NCBI GenBank assembly: GCA_031213475.1
Contig: JARUPZ010000034.1
Coordinates: 930,001 to 994,000, forward strand
Direction: 5' to 3'
DNA from: Nereocystis luetkeana
Lineage: Eukaryota > Sar > Phaeophyceae > Laminariales > Laminariaceae
Length of the DNA: 64,000 bases
The notes under the pieces were generated by a model that worked only from the letters and a program-made list of their open reading frames with translations, did no database searches and was not told where the DNA came from. The stretch's first letter is position 1; each line of letters opens with the position of its first letter. Below are positions 24,723 to 35,054 of the stretch, piece after piece. A program made the translations under genes and the position numbers.

Positions 24723-25630
24723 ACTACTGCTCAAGTGCGACGAGCAATACAACATTAAGAGCAGAAATGGGGATGTACCCACTCAAGAGACAGAGACGTG
24801 AGAAAGTTGAAAAGGCAATACAAAGTAAAGAACGTTCCGGAGAAGACGTTGCCAGCCATAGCTGATGGAGCTGTATGCGAGAAAGAAACAAGAGGGCGAG
24901 CTGAATTAAGGTGGGATAGCGTAGTCGAGAGAGCATGGAAATGCATGGTAGCAAACCAAGAAGATATGGTGTCCGTGCGAGTAGATAAGTTTGGGCGATA
25001 CAATACAGATGTAAAGGGAGGGATAGAAAGAAGGGAAAGGCTAGCGCTAAGAAACAAGGTGAAATCGAAGAGACACTTCGAGCTATGCTTGGGGGTAAAC
25101 GAAGGGAATAGGAATGAAAACGTATTTGCACGGCCCAATGGACTTCCGAAAACACTGAAACTGCGATTTCGTTAAGGGCACCTCGACCTGCCAAAAAGAC
25201 ATAAGAAACGCCTGGTATATGTAGCCGGGAGGAGGAGGAAGTAGATGCAATAGTGGCAAAGCAACAGAGAGTAGAACTCGCGTAGTAGGAGGATGTGAAA
25301 TCTACAAGCAGGAACGGGATGTGCTGAAAAAGGAGATTCACAAATGTAGACGACTGTGACACCGTTGGAGTTTTGGTGCACTATATAGTAGCGAGAAGAC
25401 GGTCGCTATCCTAGGAGAAAGATGGTGGCCATAGCCGTCGAAACAAGAAGGGGATAGGATGAGCACAAAGTTTATGTTGTAATAGATGGAAACAACGCAA
25501 TGGGCGCTCAACTGTTAGAGGTGTCTCTATTTGGAGTGTGGACGGTGCTTCGTCTCGAAAGGGATACGCGGTGAATGGTCAAATAACTGAAGCAAGCAGC
25601 AACTGAGTAACCCCCCCCCCCCCCCACCCC
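24723..25630 (+). mobile_element. LINE fragment, 3' part with C tail
   Basis: A 126-codon open frame (24798-25175) with TLPAIADGAVCEKETRGRAE, SVVERAWKCM and ERLALRNKVKSKRHFELCLG is followed by non-coding, frame-broken sequence in which GDRWWP is still readable, and by GTCTCGAAAGGGAT.CG.GGT. It ends GAGTAACCCCC in a C run. A homologous block occurs at 33550-33725 on the other strand. It resembles the C-terminal region of stramenopile non-LTR retrotransposon polyproteins; that family call is inference. No reverse-transcriptase motif is present, so the copy is 5'-truncated. Confidence 0.5.
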
Positions 25631-25849
25631 CCATCAAGTTTCAGACACAAAATCAATGAATTCGAGGCTGTTATCCGTATGCAAGAGAGCCCACCTCTGA
25701 AGCGGTTCTTGTTCCTGGTTTTTGAGAGGTGCGGGGGTCTGCGCTCATACGGCTACGGCCATACGTGATAATGGGTGCACCCCCCCCCCGATAAGTTAAC
25801 CATTACCCTGGTATATCAAAGCACTTGTACGCGTCACTCAGCTCACATC

Positions 25850-26745
25850 TTGCTCGTACCCTCACCCGTGCCATCCTTGTCGTTGTAGGAATCCTTGCCG
25901 TCACCCCTATCCTTGCCCCTGTCCTCGTCGGCTGCGATGTCCTCGCCATAATCGTTATCCTCGCGAGTATCGTTATCCTCTCCAGTATCGTTATCCTACA
26001 GTAGTAGAGTAACCTCTTTTCCATACCGTTACCCTCACCATTCCCCTTACCCCCGCAGTTACCGTTGCTTGTACCCTCACCCTTGCCCTCGCCCTTACTC
26101 CCACCTCCGCCCTGACCCTTCTGTTTATCCTCAGTCTCATCCTTACCATTACACATACCCTTATCCTTACCCTTACCCTCACGCTTGATCATACCAATAC
26201 CCGTACCCGTACCCTCACTCTCACTCATACCCTCACCTGTACTCTTACCCTCACCTGTACTCTTACCCTCACCCTTACCCCTACCGTTTCTCTTGCGCGT
26301 ACCCATACCCTCGCCCTTGCTCTTGCCCATACCCGCGCCCTCACCCACACCATCACCCTTACCCGTACCCTCACCCTCTACCTTTACCGTGACCCTTACC
26401 CCTACCGCCAGGCTTACCCCTCACCCACACCCTCACTCGTACCTTTACCCATACCCATGCCCTTACCAACGCACTTACGCTTGCCCTCTTACCCCTACCC
26501 TTGCCCATACCCTCATCATCTACCGTTACGCTGCCTCCAGAATATTTGCCCCCAGGCTTACCCCTCACCCATACCCCAAACATACCCATACCCAAACCCA
26601 TGCCCTTGCCCTCTTACCCACACCCATACTCTTGCCCTCACTCGTACCCTCGCCCTCTGTATTTACCCTTACCCTCGCCGATACCCTCACCCATGCCCTT
26701 ACCCGTACCCTCAATCTAACTCTTACCCTTATCCTTATCCTACGT
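25850..26745 (+). repeat. Degenerate CCCTTACCCTCACC array
   Basis: Nearly 0.9 kb is made of six-base steps such as CCCTTACCC, CCCTCACCC, CCCATACCC and CCCGTACCC, resembling decayed telomere repeat. The reading frames are open but composition-driven. It ends about 30 bp before ROCO exon 4. Confidence 0.8.
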
Positions 26746-26774
26746 ACGTATTAATTTGTGTGCGCCTATTGAAG

Positions 26775-26999
26775 GTGGCGGTGCGGGGAGCGGGCGCAAG
26801 GGGAGAAGGAATCACCCTTCCGGCGACTACGGGAAGGGGGGAAAGAAGGGAGGCAGGGGAAGCAAATCGTCTGGAGGCAGAGGGGACAAAGGTTCGGGGG
26901 AGGGGAAGGCGGACAAAGGTTCGGGGGAGGGGAAGGCGGACAAAGGTTCGGGAGGCAAGCGGAGCTCGAAGGGAGATTTGTTTTACATGAGCTTGGTCG
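26775..26999 (+). CDS. LRR-ROCO exon 4, Lys/Gly repeat region
   Basis: It begins after TATTGAAG and ends at G|GTGAGA. It encodes RKGRRNHPSGDYGKGGKKGG, then a tandem peptide repeat of the form [AG]DKGSGEGK (coded by 24-bp DNA repeats), and KGDLFYMSLV. The segment is strongly basic and probably disordered. Phases match exons 3 and 5. Confidence 0.5.
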
Positions 27000-27932
27000 G
27001 TGAGATGCTGCTTTGACGGCAACAGGGGTGTAGGGGGCGGATGGGGGTCGATTTGGCCCACCAGCTCTCCACGGATCGGAGACATCACAATGTACATCAT
27101 CCACAGATAGACCATCTCCAGATAGATCATGTAAAATCTTACGTGCAACTGCCGTATCGTACAGATGATATTACCCGGATAGACTACACGCAAAGGCCCG
27201 TGCGGCTGTAGTAGGGTCCTTTCGGCACACCACCTTTCCACAACATCGATGAGGGGGGTGCACCGAATATTTTCTGAGGCCTTCGCTTGAGGATCTCTGA
27301 GAGCCCTGTGAATGAAAGCCTCGCGGACAATGGAGCAATGAAAGCCGTGCAATCCGATGGATATGAGGCCGTGGCCTACCGCAGGGCATGTATATCTAAA
27401 CACACAAATTGATGGCGTCCCAGGGGCATCGTCGTCGAACCCCGTGATGGTCATAAAATAACGTTTTGGCCGGGAAAATGCTACCCCTATTGCAGAACGC
27501 GTCAGGTCATCTACAGATCGATCGCGGTCTGGATAATCTAAATCCACATTTACCGTTACGAGATTATGTGCATGGGCCGTATCATACAGATCATACAGAT
27601 CATCCCACCCGGAAAATACGATCTGCTGTAGAGATTGTGCAGATCGTGTACGTCAGGGATCTAGCTTCCCCGAAGTATCCAGGTCTTGATTTGGGGATCT
27701 GTTCTGATCTGTCGTTTAGGTGTGCAACTTTCCGCATCTCGAGCAAGGAACATCTACAGATCATTGATTTCCACAGCTCCATGATCTAGATATTTCAAGG
27801 CAGACATATATATTCCCGATATTGCATGTATCATCTATAATAGCTCATGTTGACGGGTTGGACCCGTGCCATCTGCATGATCTATCTAGCACATGTTTCC
27901 CTGGGCTAGATATGCACAGCCTATCGCAGCGA

Positions 27933-28037
27933 CGGGTGAGGGCCATAGTGAACAGGACCTATGGTGTATACAAAAATCTGTATATTTCGCTATTTCTACC
28001 AACAGTATTTGGTCCTATTTACTATGACCCCCCGTAA
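27933..28037 (+). mobile_element. MITE-1 copy 3, left end diverged
   Basis: It reads AGGGCCATAGTGAACAGG at the left and GACCCCCCGTAA at the right, with the usual TATATTTCGC-like centre. It is inserted in MITE-4-like sequence. Confidence 0.7.
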
Positions 28038-28249
28038 TAGATCATCTACAGATCAGATCACGATCTGCTTAAAGGTCAAGCGCAACTTTTTTGTGGGCCA
28101 CGGGGCTCTTGTGCTGAGGGCCTGCTCAGTGTATTTGCCATCATCGCTTGCAATGCGAGTATCCCGGGGTATACCCGTTTACAAGTGCAACTGCTTGAAT
28201 TTTGGGACGGAATATAAATCGAATTTGGGCGGGAGAACAGTGTCCAGGG

Positions 28250-28405
28250 CTTTTCACGGGTCGGGTCAAACTTGGCGGGTGGCGTCGGGTCGGGTCCGGA
28301 TGACCTGACCCGGCCCGTGAGATTTTGAAAACCTCCTGTCCCGACCCGACCCGACCCGCGAGATTTTGAAGGCCCTCTGACCCGACCCGCGGATCGGGCC
28401 ATGAC
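28250..28405. repeat. GGGTC pentamer inverted repeat
   Basis: GGGTCGGGTCAAAC and GGGTCGGGTCCGG at the left face CCCGACCCGACCCGACCCGC at the right. A related block lies at 62510-62690. Confidence 0.7.
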
Positions 28406-29124
28406 CCGTGAAGAGCGCTGGGTATATACAGTAGTACGTACCTGGTATATACTAATCATAGTATGGTGAAATAACAAATAACATATTTTTGTGGTATACC
28501 CATGCATACGGACATACCAGGTACCCCCTTGGGATTCGTTCGATCTACAGATAGATCATTCACTGTAGCTCCTATCCTTCCCTCGTGAGATGCTGTTGGC
28601 ATTAGTACTATAGATCCAACCCAGGCAGCATGTCTATTAATAGATCATGCAGATCACACGGCTCCTCCCCACCCAGAGCACATGATCTAAATCATACAAT
28701 ACAGATCAGGAATACATGTCCCGAAGTGTATACGTCATAGAGTGGGAATGATCTGTAGATGATCTGTGCGAGGTGTGGATTGTTCTCGACTGCTCGTGGG
28801 AAATCCGAGAAATACTTTGTGGCCTCCGGACGCGAGGCGATGGGGGGGGCTTGGGGTTGGCTTTCCCAGCTGTTGGTGGGCTGGCTTTGGCGTGAGAGTT
28901 TGAGTGTACGCGTGGTTGGTTCTGATTTTGGTTCGTCGATTGGTGTCTTTCTTTCGTTTGGTTGTTTCTTGTTCGTTTGCTGGGCTGCTTGGTGTGTTCG
29001 GGTTTGAGTGCTTGAGTGGTTGGGTCTTGGCTCGTTTTTTCTTTGGTGCTTGCTTTTTCGAGACCTCCATTGTAGACGATGGTAACGCCAACACCGAACC
29101 AACACCTTCGTCTCTCCACTTTTA

Positions 29125-29233
29125 AGGGGGGGGGGGGCTATAGTTAATAGGACCTGTGGTATACATTAAAAACCTATATATGTAACAATTTCTACCAACA
29201 ATATTTAGTCCTATTAACTATGGCCCCCCGTAA
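29125..29233 (+). mobile_element. MITE-1 copy 4
   Basis: The left end has expanded to a G run (TTTAAGGGGGGGG), then CTATAGTTAATAGGACC; the right end is GGCCCCCCGTAA. Confidence 0.75.
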
Positions 29234-29499
29234 TACTCCTACTGCTAACCAGGGCGGCCGCCCGCCCACCCCCCTGCAGCGTGACACCAACAGACGAGCG
29301 AAATAACCCCCACCACCCCGCTCGATGATCACGCTTCCTTTTTTGAATACAACTCCCCTCGTTCTCTCAGGGGAGCCTCGAGTGATCAACCGCAGCCAGA
29401 GTTTGGTGCTTCCGAGACGTGTCCCCAACCAAGCGGATACCACTCACGCGCGCAGGAAGGTGGGATGTGTGGGGTTGCGATAGGAGGGGGGATAGGAGA

Positions 29500-29720
29500 G
29501 GGGGGGGGGGGGGGGGAGGGCGTAGTCATTGGTTGCTTGCCTACATGTATAGCTGGTATATACGTATATATATAATATATATTATACCAGATATATATAT
29601 ATATATATATATATTATTATATTAGGTAGTTGTTTGACCATTGACCACGCATCCCTTTCGAGACGGAGCACCGCTACTACTCTCATTACCAGACACCAAC
29701 ATTTGGGCGCTCATTTTTTT
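29500..29720 (-). mobile_element. LINE 3' end with C tail, interrupted by a TA microsatellite
   Basis: On the minus strand GGTGCTCCGTCTCGAAAGGG and ATGCGTGGTCAATGGTCAAA match the LINE 3' end, then a TATATA block (29545-29620) intervenes before GGCAAGCAACCAATGAC and a C run (seen as G at 29500). Confidence 0.55.
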
Positions 29721-29905
29721 TGCTTTTTCGAAAGGGGGGGAGGGGGGGTTGCGGTGGTAAGGTGGCGAGAGGGGAGGCGGGGGGCTTGCGGTGGTAAGGT
29801 GGCGGGATGGGAGGGGGGGCTTGCGGTGGTAAGGCTTGGGGGGGGGGGGGGGTTACGGTAAGAAGATAGAGGGGGCGGGGAGGATGGGAGGGGGGTTCCT
29901 ATCTG
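29720..29905. repeat. G-rich stretch with GGTAAGGTGGCG repeats
   Basis: Three copies of TTGCGGTGGTAAGG separated by G runs. No gene signal. Confidence 0.6.
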
Positions 29906-30276
29906 ATTTTTCGTCGCCTGTACGGCTTGTTTTTCTCGTCTTTATTTTCTTCTCTGTACCCTGATTGTTTTGTTGTGTCACCGTGTTCTGTGTTTCGGTT
30001 GTCTTGCTGTCTAGCTTTGGTTTTTGTTTCTCATTCTCTTTTTTTTTTCCCTCTCTTCCCGATGTGTCTCGTTGCGTTGTTTCGTTTTGTTTCGAAAACG
30101 ATTTTTTTCCCTCTTTCTCGTCTTCTTTTCTTGTCTCCGTTCTTTTTGCTTGTTGTTGCCGTTGTTAGCGTTGGTGTGGTTTGTTTTTTTTCACGTCCGG
30201 AGGGTCTTAACGCCTCTCCGCTCCCAAAATCACCCCAAACTACGTCCAAGTACATTCCCACTAAGTGTCACTGCAG

Positions 30277-30317
30277 GTCCCAGTCGGGTAATGTTAATAA
30301 GGATGACGGCAACACAC
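30277..30317 (+). CDS. LRR-ROCO exon 5 (41 bp)
   Basis: This tiny exon is proposed because it joins exons 4 and 6 in phase: acceptor CTGCAG at 30276, donor CAC|GTGAGT, giving PSRVMLIRMTATH after a junction glycine. The splice sites are good, but at this length the evidence is mostly phase agreement. A longer version starting near 30200 also has open frames but does not fit the neighbouring phases. Confidence 0.35.
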
Positions 30318-30401
30318 GTGAGTTTATGTGTGTGTGTTTGTAACTTGTTTTGTTTCCGCTTTCGGGGGTTTATGTTGTATTGACGCATGCTTGTGAGACA
30401 G

Positions 30402-30525
30402 GACAAGCGACTGCGCCATCAGGGGGTGAAGAAGGCCATTCAGGCCAAGGAGGAGCGCTGCATAGCGGAGACCGCGGAGTTTGATCAGTGGGGTAAAGCC
30501 GAGCACGAACTATCCGTCGAGCAGG
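30402..30525 (+). CDS. LRR-ROCO exon 6, with an apparent one-base frameshift
   Basis: After acceptor ACAG the frame reads DKRLRHQGVKKAIQAKEERC then IAETAEF, and after a run of four T it continues one frame over as DQWGKAEHELSVEQ up to donor CAG|GTGATT. Both halves look like helical coding sequence, and a three-T run would make one 41-codon exon that joins exon 7 in phase 0. As given, the frame stops at TGA (30483-30485). Either the base is a sequence error or the gene is broken here. The alternative frame that is open throughout leads to a stop on joining exon 7. Confidence 0.5.
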
Positions 30526-30560
30526 TGATTTATTAACTTACAAGTTCATGTACAACAGTT

Positions 30561-30901
30561 GACCCGTTCTACGATAGAGGTATTACGGGGGACCCTAGTT
30601 AACAGGACCTATGGTGTACATAAAAACCTATATATTTAACCATTTTTACTAACAACATTTGGTCCTGTTAACTATGGCCCCCCGTAATAGCACATTTCCG
30701 CTATATTTTTTGTGAAAAACGGGGTTCCTTGATCCCCAATGTTGATTTCGAAAAAAAAGTTTTTGTAGACTCGGGCCATGGGATTATTCGCCGCGATGCA
30801 TTTTGTTTTTTGCTGAAGTCATTTTTCGGATGAGGTACGTCTGGAGCTCCTTAAGTGAGGGGCCTCAGAAAAATTAGGGTGAACCTCTGTCGTAGAACGC
30901 C
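30561..30901 (+). mobile_element. MITE-3 copy with nested MITE-1
   Basis: CGTTCTACGATAGAGGTA at the left and CTCTGTCGTAGAACGC at the right bound the element. MITE-1 sits inside at 30583-30687. Removing it restores GATAGAGGTAGCACATTTCC exactly as in the 5920 copy, so MITE-1 duplicates a TA target. Confidence 0.85.
30583..30687 (+). mobile_element. MITE-1 copy 5, reference copy, 105 bp
   Basis: TTACGGGGGACCCTAGTTAA to the complementary right end CCCCCCGTAA, flanked by TA on both sides. It is the best example because the empty site is known from the MITE-3 copy at 5920. Confidence 0.9.
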
Positions 30902-31484
30902 TCAGTATCGTTGTCCGAAACTCCCACCTAACAATAGGACGACGATGAGAACAGCAGAACCGGGTTTTAGCATGGGATACTGGCGGCGTTAGTTGTTTGG
31001 GTTGTCTATGTTGGTGATGGTAGTCGAGATGTTTCCGACATGCCGGTGCTGTCACGCGCTGTTGATTTACAAGTATCAGGTACTCACATGCCGATAAGCA
31101 TATCACACTGTTGCTGCTGTGGTTGTTTAAACCTGCCACACCTAGCAATCCCACTTTACCATCATAGCTTACAATAGGGCGAAGGTGGGAGTGTCAGGCC
31201 AGGGTTTTGATGGGAAAAGGTCGGCGTTACTGTTGTATCCTGGTATTGTTATAGCGAGCTCGTAACATGATGTTGTTGGTGGCATCCAAACACTCACCAA
31301 TAGGATGAAGTGGGGAACACCAGACGAGGGTTTTTGATGTACCAACCGCGGCGTTTCCGTTGTTTCTGCTGCTGCCTTATGCTGCTGCTGTTGTAACGCA
31401 TCGTACAACAGATGCCGCTGTCGTTGTCTCCGTGTTGTCGTTGCTGTTGTTGTTGGAATAATAATGGTATTGCAATAGTAGTGG

Positions 31485-31665
31485 CGGTCCCTCTATATAT
31501 AGTGCCGATATCGTGTTCGACAGGCAACAATACTGGCACTATATATAGCGCCAACCGGCACTATTTACCCCGCACACTGCCCCACTGGCCAATCCCATCT
31601 GTACCAAGCGATTTCACAAGACACTATAGCGGGCAACCGACACTATTATTAATACTCTAGAGGGG
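31485..31665 (+). repeat. GGCACTATAG repeat, single unit
   Basis: ATATAGCGCCAACCGGCACT, TTTACCCCGCACACTGCC and CCAAGCGATTTCAC match the tandem array at 41825-42301 and the unit at 62255. Confidence 0.75.
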
Positions 31666-31689
31666 CCAATAAAATGTGTATCACGGTAC

Positions 31690-31850
31690 CTGGTACATAT
31701 CATGCTGCTGTTGTTGTCGCTGTTGTTGTCGCTGCTGCTGCTGTTGCTGTTGTCGCTGTTGTCGCTGTTGTTGCTGTCGCTGCTGCTGCTGCTGCTGTTG
31801 TTGTCGTCGCTGTTGTTGCTGTTGTTGCTGTGGGAACATAGTGAGGCCAT
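31690..31850. repeat. CTGTTG triplet/hexamer microsatellite
   Basis: About 150 bp of GCTGCTGTTGTC-type units. Long Leu/Ser/Cys frames here are artefacts. Confidence 0.9.
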
Positions 31851-32419
31851 ACATGTCATACATGTCAAGCTTCTTTTGCCCCCACTCTTGCCGCATGCTG
31901 TCGTTGCAACATACTCTTGCTACCCACAGCATGCATGCTGTGATACTGTTGCTGCTCTTTTTGTCCTAAATTACCCCCTGCAAACCCATAGGACGAACAG
32001 GGGAACATCAGACCTGGGTTTGGATGGAATTATGGCGGCGGTGGTTGCCGCGGCGGAGGCGGTAGCTCGGGCGGGCACAGCCCCTTTCCCCTCAGTCCCA
32101 CGACGCTTCGCAGCCCCCTGTTTTCTGGAGACAATGGGATAGAGAGCTGGGAAGGGAGACAGGTGCTGATCTCATTTTTTTTTCTTCGTGTCTGAGGTTT
32201 TACGATGTGTTTCGGTTGCTGCACTACATACGGCGTAGATGTATGTTTTTTTCCCCCCCGTTTTTATGTTTTCCTCCTCGAGGTAATGTGATATTGAGCT
32301 CCCAGAGTTGTTGGAGCCTGTCGTGTGAGGGCGTACTTTGTTGTGGCGATGAGTTGATACGACAATAAGAACAACAGCGAACAGGCGAACGAGCGAACAA
32401 GCATGTGGCATACGGTACT

Positions 32420-32712
32420 TCCACACCTCCGACGCATCCTCCACTTACAGATAGTCTATTCCTACTTCATTATCTAGACCCTTCTAGGCGGAGATGATCT
32501 GTATGATGTGTATGGTCTATGTGGTCTGTATGATCTAGCTCATGTTGCCGGGTGGGAGCCGTATAGTCTGCGTGATCTATCAATAGCACATGTTTCCTGG
32601 GTTGGACCCGTACTATTTATATGCAGATCTTGCACGACCTCTCTCAACGGTAGGTGAGGAACTAGATCATCTACTGCAGACAGATCAGATAGATCATTAT
32701 CTGTGCGCGGTG
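32420..32712 (+). mobile_element. MITE-4 full-length copy
   Basis: CACACCTCCGAC to GCGCGGTGTG, with GATCTAGCTCATGTTGCCGG, GTGGGAGCCGTATAGTCTGC and CATGTTTCCTGGGTTGGACC in between. No frame longer than a few dozen codons. Confidence 0.7.
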
Positions 32713-32811
32713 TGTTCTAGGCGCGTTTCGCACAACAACTCCTTGCCTTGAAAGCATCCCATAACGTTTATACCCGAATCACAACACATTTACAATGAAA
32801 CCAGGCGTCAG

Positions 32812-33165
32812 GGGGGGAGGGGGTTGTACTCGATATCATGCATGGCCGTAGTTGTATGCCCATAGACCCTCGCATCCTTACAATGCCGGGACGGAGTGGG
32901 GGGGGTGTGTGTGCTCGATAGGAGAGATGTACTCGATCTCATGCATGGCCGTAGTCGTATGACCATAGACCCTGGCATCCCTACAATGTCGGGACGGAGC
33001 ATGTCGGGTTTTCACCGACCAGGCAGACATTGCTTGCACCAAGCGCGAAGCGCCGTGAGGTGTCCGGCGAGTCGCATGAAGGGTGAGCTGCATCCTACTA
33101 AGAGCCGCTTGTGAGGCGGACTTGCATATGGACGACAGCTTCAATAAGTCAATTTAATTTCGGGG
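32812..33165 (-). repeat. Two SINE-like copies with C tails, minus orientation
   Basis: A 3' fragment (32812-32882) lies next to a longer copy (32888-33165). Both show G runs then GTACTCGAT, CATGCATGGCCGTAG and CATAGACCCTCGCATCC in plus-strand reading. The longer copy reaches TCAATTTAATTTC. Confidence 0.65.
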
Positions 33166-33549
33166 GCGGGGTTGCAAAAGCGAGCAAGCAAAAACGAACG
33201 ACCGAATGTAGCGTTACCCCCCGAACTTTGGTACGATTTCCAACACGGATAGGTGCGACAGGGGAGCGAGTGAACCTTGTATATATAGCGTTGTCCTAAC
33301 TACAAGCACCGTCTGCAAACACAGACAAGTACGGATTGGAGCGAGCGCGCGAGCGAGTATAAATCGCAAGCCCGGCTACAATACGATTTGGAAGGCAGAC
33401 AGGTTTACAAGCGAGAGGGCGCTCAAGGTATTTGACGCAGCCCCAACCGCAGTACCGCTTCCAACGCAGACAGGTAGGTACAAATACGAGCGAGCGAGTG
33501 AGCACTCGCGCGAAAGAATACATCGGAGCAACCCGGCCCACTATGACGG

Positions 33550-33770
33550 CAGGGGACGGGCGGGGGGGGGGAGGGGGGCGTACTGATCTGTTGCTCCTGT
33601 CGCCTTTCATACTTCCTCGACTACGCTATCGCGCCTTATTCCAGCTCGACCTTTTGTTACTTTCTCCCGTACAGCTCCATCGGCTATGTCTAGCAACCTC
33701 TTGTTGGGCTTGTTCCTTACATATACCATGGTAGGTGTTGCCGTTTCAACTGACGGGGGAAGGGGGGAGT
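33550..33770 (-). mobile_element. LINE fragment with C tail, minus orientation
   Basis: On the minus strand NKRLLDIADGAVREKVTKGR and RRDSVVEEV are homologous to the frame at 24798-25175; it runs into AGATCAGTACGCCCCCC. The upstream DNA to 33300 contains no clear gene. Confidence 0.5.
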
Positions 33771-34352
33771 ACATAGTGCTAAGAACCGGGCATGGTGTGC
33801 CAAAAACGTACGGAGATATATATGCCACGCGCTCCAGAGTGCACACGGATCGCGTCCAGACCTCTCGACCCAATGTGCGGGCGCTCCCCGTGTCGACCTC
33901 CTTAGCGTTTTTTATTTCGCCGAAAAGGGCTTGTAGGAAGCGAGATATGTCGGAAAACAAAGACAAAACACACGCACAATCATTTTCAAGATGAACGCTA
34001 TACGTACGTATAGAGGTGCTTTTGACGTGATGATTTGTGAGGCTTCTTTTTCACTCGATTATAGTATAGGAGCTTTGTGTATAACCCCGCCCGAAGATCT
34101 CACCTCGAGAAAACCCAAGGTGCAATAACCCGATGAACTTTTTTAAAGCATTTATAGAAAAAAAAAGTTACCAGGAATAACAAAAACACAAATAGTTTTT
34201 TGTGCGATAAGGCTTGCCTCGGTGTCCCGAATGGATATTTCCTCAGGGCTGTCAGTGCTATCGGTGCCCTTGACGAGCCTATTAACCAAGGTCAGTCAAA
34301 AACATTGCCTCATGAGGCAAAAAAAGCGATAAAAAAGTGATACCAGGTACTA

Positions 34353-34464
34353 TTACGGGGGACCATAGTTAATACCAGGTAGGACCTATGGTATGCACAA
34401 AAACCTATATACTTAACCATGTTTACTAGCAATATTTGGTCCTATTAACTATGGTCCGCCGTAA
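34353..34464 (+). mobile_element. MITE-1 copy 6 with one micro-insertion
   Basis: GTTAATACCAGGTAGGACC replaces the usual GTTAATAGGACC: seven added bases. Length 112 bp. A separate TACCAGGTA lies directly to its left at 34341-34349. Confidence 0.85.
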
Positions 34465-34720
34465 TAGTAGCATCTATCGTAGCACGCCTCTCTTTTGACT
34501 ACAATATACCACTCTGGGCGGGGATATAGGGAGCGTTTGCACGTGAATATGAAGACCAACCGGTCGTTCCGTTAACGGCCAGAACGTTATACGTATACCA
34601 GTATGGTTGTTGGGTCCGTCGCGGGTTCTGTTTACCATCCCCCGCCCTCGAGATAAATGGGGGGCCTGACCTCTTTCCGGCCTGTGCGCGCGCCGTGTCC
34701 CTCTCTTCTCTCTGACCAAG

Positions 34721-34824
34721 GCACACCCTGCGCTGAACGTCCAGTTTGGGGAGGCCACGAAGATCCTTGCGAAGGCGCTTAGGCTGGGAGGGACACACGT
34801 GAAACTGCCCGACTTCAACTTGGG
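34721..34824 (+). CDS. LRR-ROCO exon 7, first leucine-rich repeat
   Basis: The exon lies between CTGACCAAG and a GG|GTGAAG donor. It encodes ALNVQFGEATKILAKALRL followed by THVKLPDFNLG, a helix then LxLxxxxLG strand pattern like ribonuclease-inhibitor type LRRs. It enters in phase 0 and leaves in phase 2, matching exons 6 and 8. Confidence 0.65.
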
Positions 34825-35054
34825 GTGAAGTTTGGTGGAGTTGTTGTGTCTGATAGGAATGGTGTGCCTTATGGGGGAGGAGCTCAATGTCTCGCCCGAA
34901 ATATGACCTACCTTCTTGGCGAAAATTATTCGCGCCATCCGACCAACATGTCTTTTTTGCGTTATTTTTTGTGGTTGCTCGCTTGAAAAGCTTAACTGGT
35001 GGGGGGGGGGAAACGTGGGCCTAATGGTGCGTCGTTCACCTTTGGGATGAGTCT

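Larger units (their letters stand above)
27060..28790. repeat. Cluster of MITE-4-like GATCTA-rich sequence, with MITE-1 and GGGTC repeats inside
   Basis: ATAGATCATGTA, TACAGATCGATC, CCTGGGCTAGATATGCAC and similar pieces occur at 27080-27190, 27495-27930 and 28530-28790. A GGGTCGGGTC / GACCCGACCC inverted stretch lies at 28250-28405. No exon seen in this stretch. Confidence 0.5.

Noticed and set aside
30194-30316. A longer version of ROCO exon 5 starting after CCGGAG
   Set aside because: Its frames are open, but none joins both exon 4 and exon 6 in phase.
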